Below are positions 13,286-13,875 of a stretch of DNA of 13,875 bases, piece by piece; the stretch's first letter is position 1; every line of letters begins with the position of its first letter. The stretch spans positions 13,022 to 26,896 of the forward strand of contig DKTR01000126.1 in assembly GCA_002473385.1 (NCBI GenBank), in the 5' to 3' direction. The position numbers and the translations under genes are program-made. Source of the stretch: Lachnospiraceae bacterium UBA7225 (GTDB taxonomy: Bacteria > Bacillota > Clostridia > Lachnospirales > Lachnospiraceae). The notes under the pieces were generated by a model, which made no database searches, was not told the DNA's origin, and worked only from the letters and a program-made list of their open reading frames with translations.

Positions 13286-13480
13286 AGAGACGGCAGGCTG
13301 CGCCGGGGTTTGATCTCGAATCCGCGTTTACGTTTCACTTCGGTCCGCGCTAAGCGGATGTCCGCAGGACATCCAGCGCCGCTTCATCTCGATGGAGGAC
13401 TGTCGCCAGGGCAACGCCATACAGCCACTTCGATTTCGCTGACGCTTCATCTCAGTGGACGGCTGCCGCCGTATAAAATC
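13286..13480. repeat. GC-rich, repeat-like intergenic element with internal copies and a hairpin
   Basis: The gap between the asparaginase and rubrerythrin genes (13223-13548) holds no credible gene. CGCTTCATCTC occurs at 13380-13390 and 13443-13453, and the 24-base stretches beginning TCATCTC match at 19 of 24 positions. CACTTCG occurs before each copy, at 13336 and 13426. GGATGTCC-GCA-GGACATCC (13356-13374) is a perfect hairpin, flanked by GCGCT/AGCGC. An 11-base word, CGGCAGGCTGC (13291-13301), occurs inverted at 12209-12219, and CAGTGGACGGC at 13453-13463 recurs at 12200-12210. This fits a dispersed, non-autonomous or decayed intergenic repeat; the copy number elsewhere in the genome is unknown to me. 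Confidence 0.5.
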
Positions 13481-13482
13481 GT

Positions 13483-13526
13483 AAAAATAAACGCCTAAGA
13501 GAGCAAGCTCTCCAGGCGTTATTTTT
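13483..13526. terminator. Strong terminator downstream of the rubrerythrin gene
   Basis: The outer stem pairs 13483-13496 with 13514-13526, with one bulged A. The inner stem GAGAGC (13499-13504) pairs with GCTCTC (13507-13512) over a 2-base loop. T/A-rich runs lie on both flanks, so it can work in both directions; the minus-strand gene ends 23 bases away. Confidence 0.85.
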
Positions 13527-13548
13527 ACAATTTTGCATGGCTTGTAGC

Positions 13549-13875
13549 TTAGCCAAAGTATCTCTTGAGAAGTCCCTCAAATGCTTTGCCGTGACGAGCC
13601 TCATCGCGTGCCATTTCATGAACGGTGTCATGGATGGCGTCGAGGTTTGCCGCTTTTGCACGTTTTGCAAGATCAAATTTACCAGCGGTTGCGCCGTTTT
13701 CTGCTTCTACTCTCATCTCGAGATTTTTCTTTGTGCTGTCTGTTACAACTTCACCGAGAAGCTCTGCAAATTTTGCAGCATGCTCTGCTTCTTCGTAAGC
13801 AGCTTTCTCCCAATAGAGACCGATTTCCGGATAACCCTCTCTGTGAGCAACTCTTGCCATTGCAAGATACATACC
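13549..13875 (-). CDS. Reverse rubrerythrin (NADH peroxidase type), C-terminal part; 5' end outside window
   Basis: The frame runs off the right edge; 108 or so C-terminal residues are visible, ending KRYFG at 13549. Two diiron-binding Glu-x-x-His units are seen: EEAEHAAKF, and DEARHGKAF near the end. The segment AELLGEVVTDSTKKNL and the ending GLLKRYF match the C-terminus of clostridial reverse rubrerythrins, in which the rubredoxin domain is at the N-terminus and the ferritin-like domain ends the protein. No C-terminal rubredoxin CX2C pair follows, which agrees. These enzymes reduce hydrogen peroxide (and oxygen) with electrons from NADH via a reductase and rubredoxin, protecting anaerobes from oxidative stress. 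The expected N-terminal rubredoxin lies outside the window, so the reverse layout is inferred. Confidence 0.88.
   Translation of the reverse strand, partial: GMYLAMARVAHREGYPEIGLYWEKAAYEEAEHAAKFAELLGEVVTDSTKKNLEMRVEAENGATAGKFDLAKRAKAANLDAIHDTVHEMARDEARHGKAFEGLLKRYFG

Noticed and set aside
13310..13498. Plus-strand 62-codon frame across the GC-rich intergenic element
   Set aside because: No ribosome site; it is confined to repeat-like DNA and ends inside the terminator, so it is most likely a spurious frame of the repeat.

Overview
The window looks like a chromosomal segment of a Gram-positive anaerobe, most likely a gut clostridium of the Lachnospiraceae type. The reasons are strong AGGAGG-type ribosome binding sites, moderate GC, a HydE maturase for [FeFe] hydrogenase, a reverse-rubrerythrin fragment, an XpaC-TelA pair, an ECF-transporter S component and a DegV protein. 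This is a family-level inference and I cannot name a species. I saw no rRNA, tRNA, CRISPR array, transposase or phage gene.

Region 1 (1-4165) is the unusual part. It is a compact, co-directional set of genes that looks like a small RiPP (ribosomally made, post-translationally modified peptide) cassette. In order it holds: the end of a very acidic Asp/Glu/Gly/Ser protein; a 284-residue protein with internal repeats resembling ABBA-fold (cyanobactin-type) prenyltransferases; a 55-residue Cys-containing precursor-like peptide; a radical SAM/SPASM maturase; and a soluble Ser/Thr protein kinase. Hairpins lie on either side of the precursor gene, and an intrinsic terminator overlaps the kinase stop codon. 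No transporter, protease or immunity gene is visible inside the part that can be seen. My reading is that the SPASM enzyme crosslinks the CX3Y-CX3D tail of the peptide, and that the prenyltransferase-like protein and the kinase act on the same product or regulate it. Only the radical SAM and kinase assignments are firm.

Region 2 (4181-6753) has its own promoter and reads as a tight operon: a flavin reductase-like protein, HydE, and a DegV-family lipid-binding protein. It closes with a bidirectional terminator.

Region 3 (6738-7938) holds two minus-strand genes, a GIY-YIG/UPF0213 protein and a hemolysin III/PAQR membrane protein, separated by a second bidirectional terminator. Region 4 (8017-10777) is the XpaC-TelA pair; its XpaC protein carries an N-terminal run of six 11-residue repeats. 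Region 5 (10816-12161) has an ECF S component and a GNAT acetyltransferase, each with its own promoter.

Region 6 (12221-13875) has a minus-strand type I-like L-asparaginase with a good promoter. Beyond it is a roughly 200-base GC-rich repeat-like intergenic element, then a strong terminator serving a minus-strand reverse rubrerythrin cut by the window edge.
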